Positions 62,254-64,000 of a stretch of 64,000 nucleotides of DNA are shown in pieces. Position numbers and translations under genes: made by a program. How positions within the stretch are numbered: the first letter of the stretch is position 1; every line of letters starts with the position of its first letter. Source of the stretch: Oxyruncus cristatus (taxonomy: Eukaryota; Chordata; Aves; Passeriformes; Cotingidae). The notes under the pieces are model-generated. The model was not told the origin of the DNA. It worked only from the letters and a program-made list of their open reading frames with translations, and searched no databases. The stretch is from assembly GCA_013399855.1 (NCBI GenBank), contig VXAY01001039.1, positions 186,325 to 250,324 of the forward strand. Direction: 5' to 3'.

Positions 62254-64000
62254 CTGTGTGGTACAGTTGAGACTAATTCATGGGGGAAAGTGCCTGTTTT
62301 CATACAGTGTTATTTCTAAATTTTTTAGTACTAGTTCTTTTTCCCACGTCCTTTCTCTCCACTTACTGAAGTTTGCACATGTTCTATTTTTGTGTGCACT
62401 GTTTTCTAATTATCTTCTCTGAGGTATTAGTATTTCTACAGAGAATAACAAGTTGGTAGAGATTCATAAAATACATGTAATAACCCTATAATGAATGTGT
62501 GAAGGTAGGGAAGAAGAGTGAATTTCTTTTTGTTCTAGCTTTTTAGATGTTTACCTCCACTGAAACATTGGCATTCAGGAGGAGATTTGATTTGTTTACT
62601 TCTGTTCCATTATTTTCTTGGGGGAGAGAGTCTGGTAAGACTTGTCTTCTCTGAAGATCCCCATCAGAAACACTAATGTTTTTCTCACAGTTTTCGGTAA
62701 TTCCATTGTTCTTTTTTTGTTGTTGTTACTCAAATTCAGTCATGTTGATAGTTTTTTATATTGAGTATCAAAAAAGGATCCTCACCTGCTGGAAATAAAA
62801 ATGGAACAAAATTGCAGCTACACAAGTGTAATAGTGAATATTGTGGGCTTAATTTGCTCTTGCAATTACTGTAGTCACTTTGTATTTGAATGAACCATAT
62901 TTTTTTTTTGGCTACCTGATCTGAAATATTCTCTTGTCAAGGATTTTCCAAGACTTTTACTCTGTGTAAACAGAACTATGAGGTAAACTATGAAATGAAG
63001 CTTCTTGCGCTTGTAATGCTGAGCCTTAACAATTGGTTGGATTCTTCATTGCTAAAGTAACTTAATTTTTATTTGGCTTCAGTTTTCACTTAGGTGTAGC
63101 AGGATAAGGGAGCACCATCCTGAAAGCCTTGGCGGGCCTTAAAGTTGTTCTCTGTGAATTAATACACAGGATGAGCTGGCTGGCATTTCTGTTGACAAAC
63201 ACTTCTCTAGTTGCCAGGAAGGAGAACACATGGAATAATGGGCTTTAATCCTTTTTAATAATACAAATGAAAGATTCAGGCCAGCCAACCTTGCTTGTTG
63301 GAAGAGCCAGATTTATCAAGCCTTATCTGTTTGGAAGTAACTGATGAAGACTGACCACTGCTTTTTGTCCACTGATGTTTCCTTCCCATTTGTTTTGTTC
63401 TTGACCTTTGCTCTTCATGAGCTTCATTGCATGTTAGCAGACCTTTGTGTAGTCTCTTGCATGTCAAGGAACTGGCCTGTCAGGCAGTATTTCTTCCTTT
63501 TTTAAGGTTTTAATTTGTGTTTGTGCACCAACACAGAGTCTGTACTTAAATTTGCATAAGGAGGCATTTGTTGCAGGTGTTGGTCTCTGGGTGTTTGTGT
63601 GACTGTGTGCTGAGGGAATTGACAGAGTTAGTGCCCATAGTATGAGCCATGTACTCAACATGTGGAAGACCGTGAGACACTGGGGTTTGCCTGTAGCCAT
63701 TGGTCTGTGGAAGCTGATATCCCAGGCTTTCTTCTACAACCCTGGCTGGATTGTAGAGGAAAGGTCATGACTTAAAAATTTAATATGTTTTTATTTTTTT
63801 GGGTGAGAGAGATGTTATAGATCGTGTGGGGCCCCTTCACCTTGCCCCAGGCCCTATTCCAGCCAACTCATCCCCTCAGCTGCAGGCTGGTGTTGGAGTA
63901 GCAGAAGCAGAACACACCAGTGCCTGAAGCTGTGGCAGTAAATTTTTATCATAACGCTTTTGCTGCTGTGTCCTTTGTTGCCCTGGGAAGGATAAGATGC
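62254..64000. other. Intergenic, no gene seen
   Basis: No recognised feature. Moderately AT-rich with short open frames only. Confidence 0.6.

Overview
The window is vertebrate nuclear DNA, almost certainly from a bird. It carries CR1 LINE 3' ends of avian type in both orientations, an LTR family familiar from avian genomes (61704-62253), compact introns, and the conserved head-to-head gene pair POLR3A (minus strand) and RPS24 (plus strand). I cannot name the species; the LTR makes a neoavian, possibly passerine, genome plausible.

1-33.6 kb: POLR3A, the catalytic largest subunit of RNA polymerase III, reads right to left. Thirty coding exons (numbered 2-31 by the vertebrate gene) were located, each with AG/GT borders and compatible phases. 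They sum to 4129 nt including the stop. A 44-nt first exon, as in the human gene, would make exactly 1390 codons plus stop, the human length. Exon 1 was not found and probably lies in the 45-N assembly gap at 33612-33656. Introns hold a CR1 (17995-18310), an AT-rich tract (25420-25580), a CA/TA microsatellite, and a 36-nt exon-like segment in intron 21 (11992-12027).

33.4-34.8 kb: a GC-rich, CpG-rich divergent promoter region. It contains the gap, a strong CTCF-like motif (33687-33705), a CR1 insertion (33804-34140) and the RPS24 promoter with an inverted CCAAT box and a 5'-TOP start.

34.5-41.8 kb: RPS24, 40S ribosomal protein eS24. Exon 1 codes only the start Met, followed by three coding exons, a stop-bearing exon (40851-40886) and a final exon with two AATAAA signals. 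The constitutive protein is 130 residues. Intron 4 holds candidate alternative micro-exons, and skipping the stop exon would add a 30-residue tail. Intron 1 holds a CR1 and an LTR-like element.

41.8-64 kb: no gene recognised. This AT-rich intergenic DNA contains three further CR1 fragments, one LTR and simple repeats.

The two genes share a divergent promoter. Both serve protein synthesis: POLR3A makes tRNA, 5S rRNA and other small RNAs, and RPS24 is part of the small ribosomal subunit.
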